A stretch of 64,000 bases of DNA from Saccharospirillaceae bacterium. GTDB taxonomy: Bacteria; Pseudomonadota; Gammaproteobacteria; Pseudomonadales; Oceanobacteraceae. The notes under the pieces are model-generated. The model saw only the letters and a program-made list of their open reading frames with translations. It did no database searches and had not been told where the DNA came from. Position numbers and translations under genes: made by a program. Below, one piece after another: positions 62,630-64,000 of the stretch (positions are counted from its first letter, which is position 1; each line of letters opens with the position of its first letter). Location: the NCBI GenBank assembly GCA_022448365.1, contig JAKVCS010000004.1:124001-188000 (forward strand), in the 5' to 3' direction.

Positions 62630-64000
62630 TCAATTGATTGCCCTTTCGGGCACGATGACGCTCTTCTCTTTGCCAATATATTGAGTAAAAAATTCTTCTT
62701 TGGGTAGTGGGCGACTGAAATAAAACCCTTGATAACTGTCACAATTCAGGTCTTGTAGCAGTGATAACTGATCAATATTCTCAATACCCTCAGCAACGAT
62801 TCCGAGATTCAGGGTTTTGGCCATAGCAATAATGGCACGGACAATCGCAGCATCGTCCTGGTCATTATTAATGTTGCGTATAAACTCCCGGTCGATTTTG
62901 AGTTTGCTGATCGGGAATTGTTTCAGGTAGCTCAGTGATGAATAACCGGTTCCAAAATCGTCCATGGCGAAGTTGATTCCCTGACATTTGATACGTTCCA
63001 GCAGTTCGATGTATCCCTCAACATTATTCATCAGCAGGCTTTCAGTGATTTCCAACTCCAGATTACTGGCGGCAATTCGGGTTTTTCTTAACGTATCCTG
63101 AACTTGCGAGACAAACAGATCATCGAGTTGTTTTACCGATACGTTTACCGCGATTCTTAAATCCAGTCCATAGGTTCGGTTCCAGCTGGAGAAGGTACTG
63201 CAAGCCTCCATCAACGCCCATTTTCCAATCTCTTTTATCAGGCCGGTTTCTTCAGCAATGGGAATAAAATCCGATGGAGGAATTTGTCCCTGGGTCGGGT
63301 GTCTCCAGCGAATCAGGGCTTCAGCTCCTAATAGACGATTATCAAGGGTGGCAACCTGAGGCTGATAATACAATTCGAAGTCCTGATTCTGAATGGCTTT
63401 ACGTAAATCATTTTCCAGACTTAATCGGGCATTGGCCTGATGTTTCATTTCGTCGGTGAAGAATTCGTAACAGTTACCTCCTTTATCTTTTGCCTTGTAC
63501 ATTGCGGTGTCTGCATGACGAATTAATTCATGGGGATCGCGGGAGTCCTGCGGGAACAAGCTGATACCAATACTGCAGGATGTATTCAAACGGTTATATT
63601 CCACCTGATATACCTGGTTCAGTGTTCTGATGATGGTATTTGCCAGTTCTTTAATCTCACGCTTGTTATCAGGATCTTTTAACATAACGATAAACTCATC
63701 ACCGCCGAGTCTGGCGATCAGATGGTTTTTATCCTGAATTGTTTTAAGCCGATTGGCAGCTTGTTTCAATAGTTTGTCGCCCACTTGATGACCAAGCGAA
63801 TCGTTGATGGTTTTGAAACGATCAAGATCAATAAATAACAGTGCGAAAGAGAGTTCTTGTACATTGTCAGAATGAATTTGCCTGATCAGTTCGTCATTAA
63901 AGAAATACCGGTTAGCCAGCTCGGTTAACGGGTCGCGGGTTGCAAGGTATTCGACCTGCTGTTGTGACAACTTGTGGTCAGTAATGTCCAGTAAAAGCCC
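62630..64000 (-). CDS. PAS-GGDEF-EAL c-di-GMP protein, 5' end off the right edge
   Basis: The visible part is a GGDEF domain with intact RLGGDEF and an EAL domain with intact EALIRW and DDFGTGYSSLSYL. The frame continues open to base 64000 through LLLDITDHK, a PAS C-terminal motif, so the gene starts outside the window; the codon at 63970 is a TTG inside the protein, not a start. Both synthesis and breakdown are possible. It is the third c-di-GMP gene here. It precedes the phosphatase gene by 18 bp. Confidence 0.93.
   Translation of the reverse strand, partial: GLLLDITDHKLSQQQVEYLATRDPLTELANRYFFNDELIRQIHSDNVQELSFALLFIDLDRFKTINDSLGHQVGDKLLKQAANRLKTIQDKNHLIARLGGDEFIVMLKDPDNKREIKELANTIIRTLNQVYQVEYNRLNTSCSIGISLFPQDSRDPHELIRHADTAMYKAKDKGGNCYEFFTDEMKHQANARLSLENDLRKAIQNQDFELYYQPQVATLDNRLLGAEALIRWRHPTQGQIPPSDFIPIAEETGLIKEIGKWALMEACSTFSSWNRTYGLDLRIAVNVSVKQLDDLFVSQVQDTLRKTRIAASNLELEITESLLMNNVEGYIELLERIKCQGINFAMDDFGTGYSSLSYLKQFPISKLKIDREFIRNINNDQDDAAIVRAIIAMAKTLNLGIVAEGIENIDQLSLLQDLNCDSYQGFYFSRPLPKEEFFTQYIGKEKSVIVPERAIN

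Overview
The window looks like chromosome of a marine gammaproteobacterium related to Oceanospirillales and Pseudomonas. This is inferred from gene order, since no sequence search was run. Supporting blocks are crc divergent from pyrE beside rph/yicC, mrcA divergent from pilMNOPQ followed by aroKB-damX and gltBD, serA divergent from a D-2-hydroxyglutarate dehydrogenase, mutY-yggX, and a lipase with its foldase. Most genes have moderate G+C. A few stretches are clearly more A+T rich and look acquired: about 5.6-10.2 kb, 18.3-19.3 kb and the second half of the gene at 53.9-56.6 kb.

Layout. 1-5 kb: a secreted PI-PLC-like enzyme fused to C-type-lectin sequence and cut by the left edge, a coiled-coil lipoprotein with a tandem-repeat tail, and ilvD. 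5-10.5 kb: an accessory stretch holding DnaA-box-like sites, a PLD-nuclease/SF2-helicase/DUF3427 gene broken by one in-frame TAA, an unrecognised protein with a CoiA-like Cys/His cluster, and a HipB-like regulator with palindromic operators but no HipA. 10.5-18.3 kb: azlCD, yicC, rph, crc, pyrE, argS and a SPOR protein. 18.3-24.3 kb: an A+T-rich lipoprotein behind a 20-bp inverted repeat, recQ, a hydrolase, a 55-residue membrane protein, tRNA-Phe, yggX and mutY. 24.3-32.6 kb: a GGDEF-EAL sensor, mlaC-like, a PanZ-like GNAT protein, hisB-hisH-hisF without hisA, and a TonB-dependent receptor. 32.7-47.6 kb: serA, D2HGDH, pilU, mrcA, pilMNOPQ, aroK, aroB and damX. 47.8-53.7 kb: gltB and gltD. 53.9-64 kb: a repeat-built surface lipoprotein, a Q-rich exported protein, nitronate monooxygenase, a diguanylate cyclase, lipase plus foldase, an inositol-monophosphatase-family enzyme, and a PAS/GGDEF/EAL gene cut by the right edge.

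How the genes work together. Amino-acid supply is well represented: ilvD, his, serA with D2HGDH, aroKB, gltBD, and azlCD for export. The pil genes encode the inner-membrane alignment complex and the secretin of a type IV pilus, with PilU as a retraction ATPase. Three c-di-GMP genes suggest control of surface life. The PLC-lectin, lipase/foldase and TonB receptor suggest use of external lipids, glycans or chelates. The most unusual material is the broken accessory region at 5.6-10.5 kb and the PLC-lectin fusion at the left edge.
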